Below, piece after piece: positions 1 to 11,300 of a stretch of DNA of 64,000 bases (the stretch's first letter is position 1; each line of letters opens with the position of its first letter). The DNA comes from Asterias rubens (taxonomy: Eukaryota; Echinodermata; Asteroidea; Forcipulatida; Asteriidae). Location of the stretch: positions 33,722,673 through 33,786,672 of the forward strand of contig NC_047062.1 of NCBI RefSeq assembly GCF_902459465.1, read 5' to 3'. Under the pieces are notes generated by a model. That model saw nothing but the letters and a program-made list of their open reading frames with translations, had not been told where the DNA came from and did not search any database. Made by a program: the position numbers and the translations under genes.

Positions 1-51
1 TTTTTTATTTTGATATGTTGTTGAGTTAAAGAAATATTGTTTTGTTTGCAG

Positions 52-90
52 CAACCGTCAAAGACAGAATTCAGTGTAAAAAGTAACTAG
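52..90 (+). CDS. Candidate terminal exon of a gene entering from the left
   Basis: A strong splice-acceptor pattern (T-rich tract ending TTTGTTTGCAG at 51) is followed by a short open stretch. In frame 0 it encodes QPSKTEFSVKSN and then TAG. The other two frames stop at 79 and 86, so any phase gives a terminal exon. About 700 bases of AT-rich, stop-filled DNA follow, ending in an AATAAA at 810-815, which fits a 3' untranslated region. No family is recognisable from twelve residues and the upstream exons are outside the window. It could equally be chance. Confidence 0.3.
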   Translation, partial: QPSKTEFSVKSN

Positions 91-820
91 GTGCAGAATT
101 TGTTTTCTGTTTAGTAAAAGATTGCCTGCCAAAATGCCATGGTAAAATATACTGTTGACATGCAGAAATGTTCTCGTTTGAACTAATAGAATGATTGCAC
201 AAGGAAAGAAACACTGATTTGGTTGTAGTTTCCACTGAGGACCAAGGAAGGTCCGACTTCACAGTACCTCCCATCCATTAGTATAGTACTATAGAGTTAT
301 CCATTTATCGCTGCTTGAATGGCTAAGGTCAAATCAGACACTCATTTTAAACACTCACTCTTCCTGTCTGGCTGAAATACTTAAAACTTATCAATGTGAC
401 TTTGTACTATATTTAATTATCGTATTAAATTATGATATTCTTAAAACATAGTTCTTTTGATGCCTTATCGTGATGTAATGGTGTGCCTTATACTTAGAAA
501 TTCCTTTAACAGCACTAAATATCATGACTGAAAAGTAACAAGTGTTTATTTTAAGTTTATACTTTCTTATGTGAAAACAAAGAGACTAATTAAGTGTTTG
601 AAGTGTCCAATGCTGTTGCCAACTTCCTGATTTGGCCTTAATATATATTGGTTTTATAGCATTCCAAAAAGGCTGATATTGTATATTTTGTTTGCTATAT
701 CACTGTGTTACAGTTGCTTTGGTACTCAAGAATGAAGTTATCAACACATTAAAGTCACCTGGAAATAGAATTTTTATTTTTTCAAACATAAAAGTAGATG
801 TTTAGTAACAATAAAACATT
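91..820 (+). other. Possible 3' UTR ending in AATAAA
   Basis: This AT-rich stretch has no credible coding frame. A canonical polyadenylation hexamer lies at 810-815, followed by a T-rich stretch. It is read as a 3' untranslated region only because it follows the candidate terminal exon at 52-90. Confidence 0.25.
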
Positions 821-2643
821 TTTTTTAGTAATTGTTTGTCACGATTTATATGTTTAAAAAATAGTTAAAGTTGTTTGGGGGTTGACTCCGCCTACCCCTT
901 TTGTGACGTCAATCGAGGCAGACTTTGCCTTGATGCGTAGAGTAAACACACGTGCAAATAACATGCAAGTCCAAGTCATTGAGTTCGTACGTTTTGAAAA
1001 AGGTGTTTTCTTGCATTTGTACTGCTGCTGGATGCAGAATACCACTTCCAGGTGACTTTAAGGTTCATTGTTGAAACTCATCTGTAGATATTATTGTATA
1101 TATTTGTATTTATTCCATTTTTCCATCTGTAAATATTGGTTATCTGTATACATTCTGGTATAGAAGTATTTGAAAAATTATGCCTTGACAAAAAATCAGA
1201 CTCACAGCTCTGTGTTTCAGTCACTGTGTGAACATTCCTTTGTTTCTATAGACGCCTAAAAAACCTTTTGAATAATTTGAATGCAGTGACATTTCTTGTG
1301 CTTATATTTAACATTTTCCCTAACTATAATTTGTTCTGTCTTCCTCGTTCTTATGATTTTATACCACCATCGATGAAATATCATAACAGATAAATAAATA
1401 AACATATTAACTGGGGCTGTTTTATCAATTTTGATAAGTATTGTTTTATTACTTGTTTTACATTCTTTCAAATATCTTTATACAGTTAAAAACAAACATC
1501 GAATTGCCTCATTTGCAATAATGATTCCACTTGACTGCTTATATTCCACTTTAAATGTGTGTTGTGTTGTGCTTTGTTGGTTAGCCTTTAAGAAAGACTC
1601 TGCTAGGGTCAAAACGTCAGGCCATTAACTATTTTTTGCATTTATACCATAGGTCCATTTGGTTGGTATTCAGTTTGCAACAGCTATTTCAATTTTCTCA
1701 ATTGTTGGTAATTTAAGCAAATTCAAATAATGATGTGTTTGTGTTTGTAAAATATGTGTATATAGTTCTACTACACTGTTTACAGGGTTTAAAGAGGACC
1801 TACACTATTCCTAAACTTTGGGGCCAAAAACGTACGAAAGACTGATATTTATTCTAATATGTGGCTGGCTGACTTGTCTATATATTTATGTATTTGTGCA
1901 AATGTCACTATTTTAAAGAGGAATTGTATATTTTCCCTTGTATATTGCCGTTTATTTCTTTTGAATTTTTTCATGTGCTCTTTAAATTTGCCGAGATGAC
2001 ACGAAGTCCGATTGTAGAATGAATTGAATGAATTGTTCTGCTATTGTAGAATGGATGAATAGTAAAGTCTAGCTTGAGCTGATTGTTGGTAGGTTTTATC
2101 TCACCGCCTTAATTTATGAGACATCTTTTTTTCCCGTCCATTCACATATCAGGCTGCACCAAATGCTAATGTGTGCGATGAAATCATTATAATTTATCTT
2201 CTATAGTTATACTATATTCTATAAACTATGCTATTCCAATAATTTATACTATTTGACTCCCTTGGAGTTGTTTTTGAAAAGTACTTAGGAATTTACAAAT
2301 ATCTCTTTTGTAGTGTCTTTTGAATAATCGAAATACAACAGAATGTTTTGTTAAGCAATATTTGTTTTGGGTTTTTATCTCCAATTTGTATCATTTATTT
2401 TGTATTAAACAAAGCAATCTTGACATATATAATTCTGTTTTTAAACGGATTCATAAATTTGATTTAAACTGATTTAATGTGTGAAACCATGGTGATAACT
2501 TTCATTGTTTAATCTAAAGCTTACAACATCACATTAAAACATCGTTTCTGAATTGCTATGTTGTCAATATTCTGAGTTGCAGTTATTTAACTGTCTGAGT
2601 TATTAAAGTGTTGCGTGTTTTATCTTGTAAACCCATCTTGCAG
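821..2643. other. AT-rich noncoding DNA
   Basis: I see no exon in this stretch. Near 1581-1640 there is one copy of a dispersed motif (AAGACTCTGCTAGGGTC followed by AAAACGTCAGGCCATTAA) that recurs at 9090, 9260, 11820 and 13930. The remainder is AT-rich sequence without clear structure. Confidence 0.4.
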
Positions 2644-2709
2644 TTATTGGAAGAGGAGAGACGATTTAAGTGGTTTGCTGATGTGGGAATAGACATGTCA
2701 TTCAGATAA
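2644..2709 (+). CDS. Candidate terminal exon with a charged, conserved-looking peptide
   Basis: A good acceptor (CCCATCTTGCAG at 2643) leads directly into an open frame reading LLEEERRFKWFADVGIDMSF, then R and TAA. The amino-acid content (charged, with Trp and Phe in context) looks more like protein than the surrounding AT-rich noise, and the stop falls at 2707-2709. It could be an alternative last exon of the same gene as the candidate at 52-90, or the last exon of another gene. I do not recognise the family. The reading frame is fixed only if the upstream exon ends in phase 0. Confidence 0.38.
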   Translation, partial: LLEEERRFKWFADVGIDMSFR

Positions 2710-5195
2710 GAATCAGCCAACTGTCAAATAGAGTTGCCATTAGGCAAACGTATACATAATCCCCATCTCTCTGTAGGCAGAGACGAATATGGCTTCAATC
2801 TCAACTCGGGCCATCATATTATATCCTATAGCTCGTGCATACACAAATCTTGTTCCAAGAAATTTAACGCCAAGAACGAAAGTGTGATATTTTTTTCTTG
2901 CTCATGAACCCGACAATTTATGATAATACTGTGCGAGGGTTAAAGTGTGATATTGGACCACGAATGGCTGACCTTGGTGACTTTATTATTTCATTCGAAT
3001 CAAAGCACACTGGACCGAAATACTCGGCTTGAATTTGATTAAAACTGGCACAGAAGGATCGTGTGTTTTATGTTAAATATTCGAGGTAGAGGCATATCAT
3101 TGTTCGGGCGTTTATCGGGGGAAATATTTGCGAAAATTGTATAAATAGAAGAAATATTTCTATCTGTATAAGGATGGAGAACATTGATAGGACACCACAA
3201 GAGAAACTGGAGGAGTAAATATTTAATATTTTGTGGTTAAACAAAGAACCTAGACTAGAACCTGTGACCTTTTGATTAATTTATCCGATTAACATATTTT
3301 GATACAATGTTGGGAAATATATAAGAAAAAATAAGTTGAGAGGAGCTCTGAGAGTTTGTAATGATATTGGCTAAATTGCAGATTTGTAAGTAATTTTTAA
3401 AGTCAAATTGAACACTGTTTTGCAAACACATGAAAGTTTGTTTCCTTTCGTGACAACACCAGACGACTATTTCACGTAATGGTTTTATGCCTGATGACCT
3501 GTTTGATGTGAACAAAATGATTTAAGAGCGATGATATTATTTTCTGTTCTTAGCAGGACAAGACAGTCGCTGTTAGAGATCGTTAATTACGATGAGCCGA
3601 AATCAGGGCGACTAATCTAAGACGGACCCATCTTTGTTGTTGAGACAGGTGGACTGGAAGTGGCATGACCATGTGGCATAGAAGGTTAAATAAATGACTG
3701 ATGTTAAGAACCTTGTTGACATCAAGAGCCTTGCTCTTGAGAAAGGCTGAGACTATGTCAGCTGAGGATAAGTAGAGTACCAAGGCAAAGAGATAGAGAA
3801 ACACAAACACAGTGGCTGCTCTAGATTCCGACACTAGTATTATGCACCGGCGTTAGCTAATTGGGGTGGGGGGGGGGCTAGTGGGCACGCCCATGTAGCC
3901 CCCCCCCCCCATGAAAACAAATTGCGCAAAAATTTCAAAATTAAAAAGAAGAAAGAAAATGCGGAAAACACGTTTTAATATAAACAAAACTTAGTGAACA
4001 ATCGTATCATAAACCCGTTCATAAACAAAGCTTGCCCCCACCCCCACTCACACACCCACCCACCTTAGAAAAACGCACCTTTCTGCCCCGATATGGGATG
4101 TGACCCACCACACCCTTTCAAGAGAATTTTCAAGTGATATCGAAGTTGTTCTTGTGACGGTGAACATCTTTGTTTTGTAAGACAAACTTAACTGCTAAGC
4201 AGACATGGGAGAGTGGTAATTTCAACTAACAAGTATATAAATAAAAACTGGAGAAAAAGATAAATCAATTAAGTCGAGGACGGCTTTGCAAGACACAGGG
4301 TAATTAGCTTTGTTGAAACATTAAACAATTACAACCTTGTCAATACGTAGGTAAATCTATTGCATAGATTTTTTTATTTAATAATGCCCTATTGTTATAC
4401 CCGTCTTGCGTTAACATCTAAAGTCTTGCCAACCAAAACAAGATCTATCATGTGCTTATTAAAATAGTCTTGTGCATAATTTGTTGTTCAAGATCTAAGT
4501 CAGTGCGGCGCCTAACAATGTGAGTGGTTCGTAGGAACTGAACATTGGGATTTTACCCGTATGACTTTGTGATGTATAGCATTACATCAGTAAACAACCA
4601 AGAAGTTTGGTTACTTCAACCACACGGTTTGCTCTGCTTCTGCATCACAGTCTGCCAACCTAATTGCGATCGCTGTTCGTATGAAGATAGACAAGTTAAC
4701 AGTGTTTTTTTTACGAATGTCTCGTAATAATCGTTAACTTGCAAATTAGTTGTTTTATATTTTATATTTCACACGTCGTAGATGCAAGGTCGACCCAACT
4801 GTCACTTCTTCGATCCATGGTCAAGGACCTTAGTTTTTACGCGCCATCAAGCTTTGTACCAACTCGACCTCCTGCAAGCGACCATCAAAGTTTCAAATCG
4901 ATCTCACATACCCCTCCCTGTGAACAAACCAGCTGCTCTCACAGCGGGGGTCGAGTTGTCTTCTCAACATCAAAATCTTACATACATCTTGAACAAAATA
5001 ATAATCACAAAATAGAATCTTGATATTGTTTGACATGTTTTATTTACAGTTTCATTTATTGCTGATGCCCTTCATTTACAAACAAGACACACAGAAAGGT
5101 ATTGGAACCATCCGGGTCATTGTCCCTCTAATTAGATTGGAACCATCTTTTTCAGACAAGAGGCAAATCTCCTGAATTCTTATCCTGTAAATACA
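2710..5195. other. Intergenic DNA, no gene seen
   Basis: No supported exon. G-runs and C-runs occur at about 3865-3912 (ten or more G, then ten or more C) and a C-rich stretch at 4030-4070. An open frame at 4782-5015 with protein-like composition has no start context or splice signals that support it, and I could not assign it. Confidence 0.4.
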
Positions 5196-5265
5196 TTGTA
5201 CTCGGTTATTATACTCAATTGTACTCGGTTATTATGCTCAATTGTACTCGGTTATTATGCTCAAA
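5196..5265. repeat. 23-bp tandem repeat, three copies
   Basis: The unit TTGTACTCGGTTATTATGCTCAA starts at 5196, 5219 and 5242, with a single-base difference between copies. It is a short minisatellite with no coding role evident. Confidence 0.85.
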
Positions 5266-5399
5266 CAGTACATACTCAGCACACACACAAACACACTGTC
5301 GCAAATCGAGGACGTTCCATTGTTCTCCCATAATTTGTTTTAGCGATGTCCTCATCAGCCTGTTTGAGATATTATATGGTGGACACTTATAGTGCGCTG

Positions 5400-5540
5400 G
5401 GCTCAATTTCATATAGCTGTTAAGCAGAAAAAAATGCTGGAAAAAATGTCTTTGCTAAGCAATAATTGAGTCAGGCACCAGCCACAACAATGCACATTTA
5501 CTGTAATTTAGGCTGGTACCCTGAATCTGCTTAGCAATAC
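5400..5540. repeat. GCTAAGCA foldback family, diverged copy
   Basis: Contains the family signature: a border like GCTCAATTTCATA, then repeated TTAAGCAG / TGCTAAGCAA motifs and the CACCAGCCACAA core. Related copies lie at 6396-6549, 7690-7882 and 34286-34484. This copy is diverged and its right border is uncertain. Confidence 0.5.
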
Positions 5541-5554
5541 TAATCTGCTTTCTC

Positions 5555-5690
5555 CTGAAGACGAGCAAAGTACACTACTCGAAACGTCGAGACCACACCG
5601 GTTCTTTTCAGAGCCAACACTCACACAAAAGAGATTTACACATGGTTGTACCCGCAAGTTTACTATTTATTTATAGTTTCTTCCTAAATA
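5555..5690. repeat. CTGAAGACGAGC dispersed element copy
   Basis: Holds CTCCTGAAGACGAGCAAAGT, a short inverted complement ending CTCGAAACGTCGAGACC, and TTTTCAGAGCCAACACTCAC. The same string of motifs appears inverted at 41575-41655, which shows it is a dispersed element. It resembles terminal sequences of retroelements, but no reverse transcriptase is next to it. Confidence 0.5.
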
Positions 5691-6395
5691 CTAATCTGTG
5701 TTTAGCGAGGTTTTATCTGCTAACAGGCTCTTAGAGTTTGTGCCCTGTTTGCTGTGGGTATACACAGACAAAATGACCGAAAATAAATCAATATGGTGTT
5801 ATAGTAGTTTGTCCACCATACCTCAAAATGGCATAGGGGCTTATCGGTACTGAACACCAACGCAAAGCGAGTACCGTTCTCTCGTTTTCATTTTACTAGA
5901 TCCATTTGTTCAAAGTTCTCGATTTAAACGTAGATAAGTTCACACCCCCACACACACCCACACCAACTCACAACCTATATTACTATAAGCCAATTTGATT
6001 GCACATACCCCCATAAATATCACATATGAAAAATATCTTCATTGTCTCTTTATAATACATCTAAACGTATAACTATTTTCTTAATAAAACAATACTTGAA
6101 ATAAATAATTTTTATAAGAAATGGAAAATTAGGCATTGCAAATAGACGAAACTTTAAAGGGTGCTCTTACTTTTAAATTCAAAAGTGATTTGAGATAATA
6201 GTTGAGTACTTCAAATCTATTCTGTGGCCCTATAGGTCTACTGGCAAAGTTGTGTGTGTATGAATGAGTTTAGAATGTGGAATGGTACAGTTATACAAAC
6301 AAGCCAAGATGGCCGGTCTAAGTCTTCTCTGGCATCCATATCAGTGTTTGGTTTAGAGTTATCTCCTAACTTAGTAAAAAGTCAACTCACTTCCT

Positions 6396-6549
6396 GGCCC
6401 TATTCCATAAAGCCTGTAAGCATAAAAACCTGCTAAGCACAGGAACATATTGCTTAGCAAAAACAGGTTATACCAGTCAGTTTTTGCTAAGCAATATTTG
6501 TCTGTGCTTAGCAGGTTTTTGTGCCTACAAGCTTTTTGAAATTGGGCCC
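6396..6549. mobile_element. Foldback MITE (GCTAAGCA family), nearly intact
   Basis: The left arm begins TGGCCCTATTCCATAAAGCC and includes ACCTGCTAAGCACAGG and ATTGCTTAGCAAAAAC. The right arm is its inverted complement, with TTTTTGCTAAGCAATAT, TGTGCTTAGCAGGTTTTT and a GGGCCC end. The arms of about 65 bases can pair almost along their whole length, with a small loop around the TACCAGTCAG motif. It has no coding capacity, which is typical of a non-autonomous foldback element. Confidence 0.75.
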
Positions 6550-7689
6550 AGAACTCAGAGCACCTTCAGCAAAAACATTATCTTAGGTTACCAGCCAAAA
6601 TATAATGTCACGTGTACAGTTTTGGACTGGTATCCTGCTTAGATCTGCTAAGCAGAAAATGTGTTAGCTGCATTATAAAATTGTGCCAAGTTAAAACCCT
6701 GTTATTCAAGCAATTAATTATTTCATCCTTCAGAAAAAAACATAGAATCTTGTTGTCATTTTGGTGGGTATTTCACTGAACTGTGATCTATTTCCTAACA
6801 CACTTGTGTATAAGTTGCCTCCAAATTCCAAACTACAGACTACTTCAATTTGATTTAGGTTTGCCTTTATCAGCAAGCTTGATCGAAATCAATAAATTTG
6901 TGTAAACTTGTGACGGAATAAACAAAACGTTTTTTTAGATAGAGCCGACAATCCAGAGCGATTATGTCCACGCATGAAGAATAATTCCAACACGGTTTAA
7001 GAAGCGTTACTGACGCCCCTCGGATTCAACTTCTGTGGCATGGGAAATGTTTCTCAAAATGCATTTTTGTTTTATCAAAAATTGTTGTACTTCTTACCAT
7101 TGGTTTTAAGAATGATAGCAAACGTACCTTCTTTTTTAAATGTTTTCTTGTTATTAAATGAAGCAGTTAAACAGCAAGTAGCCTACTGTTTTGTTTTTGA
7201 CTCGAGAGATCAAAACCGTGGTACAAAACGTCCCAAGTCTCAAATAATTTTGTCTGAACGTCTTTAGTTTTTGAGAAAAGAGTGAAACAATTTATGGATA
7301 TGGCGAGTCCAAAACTCGATGTTTCCGACAAACAAATTTGTCATTCTTTTCTCGTCGCTCCGCTGACTAAAAGCTCAAATTTTTACATGTCACACAAAGT
7401 GCAAAATACTAGACGTTTTACCAAAGTTGCTATTCTCGACTTTCACAGTTATGTCAGACAAAAACACTTCCCTTGAGGGTAGTGAAACAACTGTGCAGTT
7501 GGTTATTTCATGACGTAATTGTCATCAATTAAACTACAAAACTGATGCATATATTTGTAGGTAATTAAAAAAATCAAACACGCCTATATTAACAACACAA
7601 AACAAAAGTCTTTGTCAACTTTCATGCAACTCTATTGTATAAAATAAATGTTGAATAGTGACAATGGGTTCATCATGAATGTATAGACG
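6550..7689. other. Intergenic DNA, no gene seen
   Basis: Two adjacent open frames (7040-7267 and 7282-7476) occur here, but they lack recognisable motifs or splice context and look like chance frames. Nothing else is visible. Confidence 0.4.
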
Positions 7690-7882
7690 GGGTCCAATCA
7701 TTCAGCTGCTTAGGCAAAAACAAAACTGCTTATCAGTTTCCTGCTTATCAGAAATAGACATGATACCAGTCACAAACTGTACATGTGACATGGTGGATAG
7801 TAACCTTAATTTAGTAAGCATAAAGTGGCTGTGCTTAGCAAATGTTTTTGCTTAAGCAGCTCTTTGAAATTGACCCACAGTT
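7690..7882. mobile_element. Foldback MITE (GCTAAGCA family), second copy
   Basis: Bordered by GGGTCCAATCATTCAGCTGCT on the left and the inverted AAGCAGCTCTTTGAAATTGACCC on the right, with internal TGCTTATCAG and TGTGCTTAGCAAA motifs and the same GATACCAGTCAC core as the copy at 6396. It is more diverged than that copy. Confidence 0.65.
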
Positions 7883-8093
7883 CTTTCTCACCAATGCATG
7901 ATTTTACACACAATGTCATAAATTATAGCTAAGCATGCTAAGTGGCACTCTTGGTGATTGAGGAGTCTTTAAAATATAATCTATACTATACAATCAAATA
8001 AGTCTACACATCTGTATTCCACACAAACCTCATAATATGTTCCTTGTCAATCTTGTGTCAGGCAGGCCATAAGCATTATACGTGCGAGCTGAT

Positions 8094-8312
8094 CATTAAA
8101 CAGCCGTTGGATCTGTATCACTGCATTGTAGGTGTTCATTAAACAGCCGTTGTGTCTTTATCACTGCGTTATAGCCTTTCATCAAACAGTCACTGTATCT
8201 TTGTCTTTGCATTATATGCTGCTCACCAAACAGTCGTTGGATCTTTATTACTGCATTAAAAGCTGTTCATTAAACAGTCGCTGGATCTGTATCACTGCAT
8301 TGTAATGCGTTA
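8094..8312. repeat. 43-44 bp tandem repeat, five copies
   Basis: Diverged units begin CATTAAACAGYCGTTGGATC at 8094, 8137, 8180, 8224 and 8268, followed by TGTATCACTGCATT variants. The array ends about 35 bases before the globin stop codon, so it lies in or beside the 3' UTR of that minus-strand gene. Confidence 0.85.
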
Positions 8313-8346
8313 TGCCTAGGCCGTGATCTTTCGAACGACAAATGCA

Positions 8347-11300
8347 TTAAGCTCCTGCCTCCATTCCTTTTGTTATATGTTCGAATACAAACTTTAACCA
8401 CAATTTGTAGATTTCTTCTATCTTTTCACTATATCTTGTATCCAAAAGTTCCTCAATTGCCTTAAGTAGAGGCTGATGAAATTTCTGCAAAATTGCAACA
8501 ACAAAAAACAACTTTAATAAGCAAACCCTCCCATCCCCCAAAATGTTGAATAGTTTATGTTCATGTGTTCAAACTTTAGCCAGTTTATCACTGTATAATC
8601 AATTCAAACGAACATTGATTTGATATTAATAACTGTGTATTTAAAAAGAAGAAGACGCTAGGTAGATTGAAACGTACAAACAAACAAACAAACAAACAAA
8701 CAAACAAACACCACAAGTTATTTTCGTCCCGCTTGTTAGCTATTGTAATAACTTTACGGTATTTGGGGAACTCTCTTCTTCGTTTTTAGTTTGAACAAAT
8801 TAATTTGACAACACACAGTCAATTAATAGACTCACCATTATTATATCAGCTTCTAAGCCTAGTTTTGCATGTCTTTTACCCGTTTTAGTCAGAAGTTTGA
8901 TCGCTTCGTCAACATCTCCTAAATTCTCCACTGATTCATCAAACACAGACATCAAGGCATTAGCATGAGCAGCAAAAGACTCGTCTTCTCTTAACTGATC
9001 CTCTGTCTTTCCCGTAAACAAAGGAAACCAATCTTGCGTGTCTGGACATTGCTTGAATAATCTAAAAGACAATCACACAAATAGTTAATGGCTTGACGTT
9101 TCGATCTTAGAAAAGTCTTACTCGAAGGCTACTTACCAACCAAAATGAGAAAATGATATAAATGCAAAAAAAGAAACTACTAGAGAAAATGTGCGAAAGT
9201 AAGATTAGGCCTATGTTGCAAAAGCCAACAAAAGCAAAAAAGGCTAAATGCAAAAAATAATAGTTAATGGCCTGACGTTTCGACCATAGCAGAGTCTTTA
9301 TCGAATGCTTAAAAAAGTTGCCTATGAAGCAATAAACATTTAAAGGACGGTGTTTGAACGTGGGTTATGGGTAGGTTTTGCCAACGTAATGCTTGATAAA
9401 AAAAAAAAAAAAGTACAACAAAAGTGGAATTTGCTGAATACTGTGTGTGTTTTCTGAGAAAACAGGAAAATTGTCGCGGTGTTTTCACAAGAACGAATCC
9501 ATTCATTGTGCAAATGTTTTTGTTTGATTTTAGTTGTGAAGCAGCATAGTCTGTCAATATTTATTCAGAGAAAAACCTTCTTTCTGCGAAAATCGGTAAA
9601 GAAAATAAGTAAAGATGAAGAAGTCCCTCTCAGTGGAATGAAAAGTCATTTCCCCACAGACGTTTAGTCGTTTGTTAACAGTGAACAAAACGCACGATAA
9701 ATAGCTGTAGCATTGCCGGAGGCAATATACAACAAAACATTATTTGTAATGAAAGTGGTATATTGTTACCAAATCGGGCTGATTCCCGCGGAAATGCATT
9801 ACACATGCTGATTTATTGATTGCAAATATTGAATGTTATAATTCTCAGAAACTGACACATCAACATAATCATAACTTAATAATGTATAATTTATAATAAT
9901 CGTCCGTATTAGCGGCTTCGGACAGCTACGGCTAGATCGCCTAGCCATTATGCATTGAAGTATGGGATGTCATTAGCAACACCCTTAGCAACAGCCATAG
10001 CCGTCTGCCAAATCGGATATAGCCCTATTTGAATCTTGAAAAGGCCCTTTTAATAATGAGAAGCCTAAAGATGGATTGCATGACGTCAAGCACCACCATC
10101 TTGGATTACACACAATGGAAACGTGCTCTGGTGTACGCGCAGCGCACGATTCTTAGCCAATCATAGCCTTTCATGTGTGCACGTTTCATCCAAGATGGCG
10201 ACTAATGCAGTCAATTAAAAATGGACTTGTCTTTAGATAATGTATGGGAGAGGAAGGGGTGCCAGGCACAAGCGCAAAATATTGTTTGAACAGTTCGGCT
10301 TCAGTTCGTTGCAAAGCTCTCGTATCTACACTCAATGCATTAATAAGAAAATTAGATGCAAACAAGATTTGCTTTTTGTGTCAATCACATATAATTGTGT
10401 TGTCTTTCTTGTTTAAATATTAGTTGAGATTGTCATATTTTAGCTCTTTAAAGTAGTATAGAAATAGATATATATATTGTCATTGTCATTGGCTAATGGC
10501 AATTGGATTGGTATATCTAAATATTCCATTGATACCGTAAATAATAAATGATAAAAGCATTGAAATAAGCCGTTAATGTGAGATGTTTCTGCACAGACGT
10601 CACGCGATACAAATGGATTTACCTCTCAGAATTCCACAATGGACGAGGCTCCCAAAATGACTTACTTTACATGATTTAAATCCACCCATATATACACATC
10701 CATTATGTTAAGTGTTTGGCCATTAAATATTCCATTCTAACTCAATAACGCTGTGTCAAGGGTACTTAAAGGCACTGGACACTATTGGCAATTACTCAAA
10801 ATAATAGTTAGTATAAAATCTTACTTCTTGATAGTATAAACATTGTGAGAAACTGCTTCCTCTGAAGTAACGTAGTTTTTGAGGAAGGAGTAAAAATCTC
10901 TCACTAAAAATATTTGAATTGAATCCGATACTGAGGTCTCGAATTCAAGAATCTGAAAGCACATGTATTTATTCTTTCAATTATCCCTAGCAACTTTGAC
11001 GACCAATTGAGTTCAAATGTTCACAGGTTTGTGCATACATGTTGAGATAAAGTTACCAAAGATGGCCAGTGCCTTTAAGTGTGAAGGTTTTTTCTTAATT
11101 CGCGAGTATAACATCCAGTGGGAGTGGGCGAATATTGTGATGCACTCCATCCAGTGTTATTGGCGGCAAATTTTATATTGGTTAGACCGTCAGTAAAGAC
11201 CAAAATAATAATAATATTGCCAAGAAAGAGGTCGAATTTATGCCTGTCAGCATTACTGAGTATACAGAGTCTATCTTGAGTATGGATGCTATACTTATAA

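Noticed and set aside
5555-5600. Active hammerhead ribozyme
   Set aside because: CTGAAGA is present, but when the adjacent stem is paired the required G of the GAA core is used up or missing.
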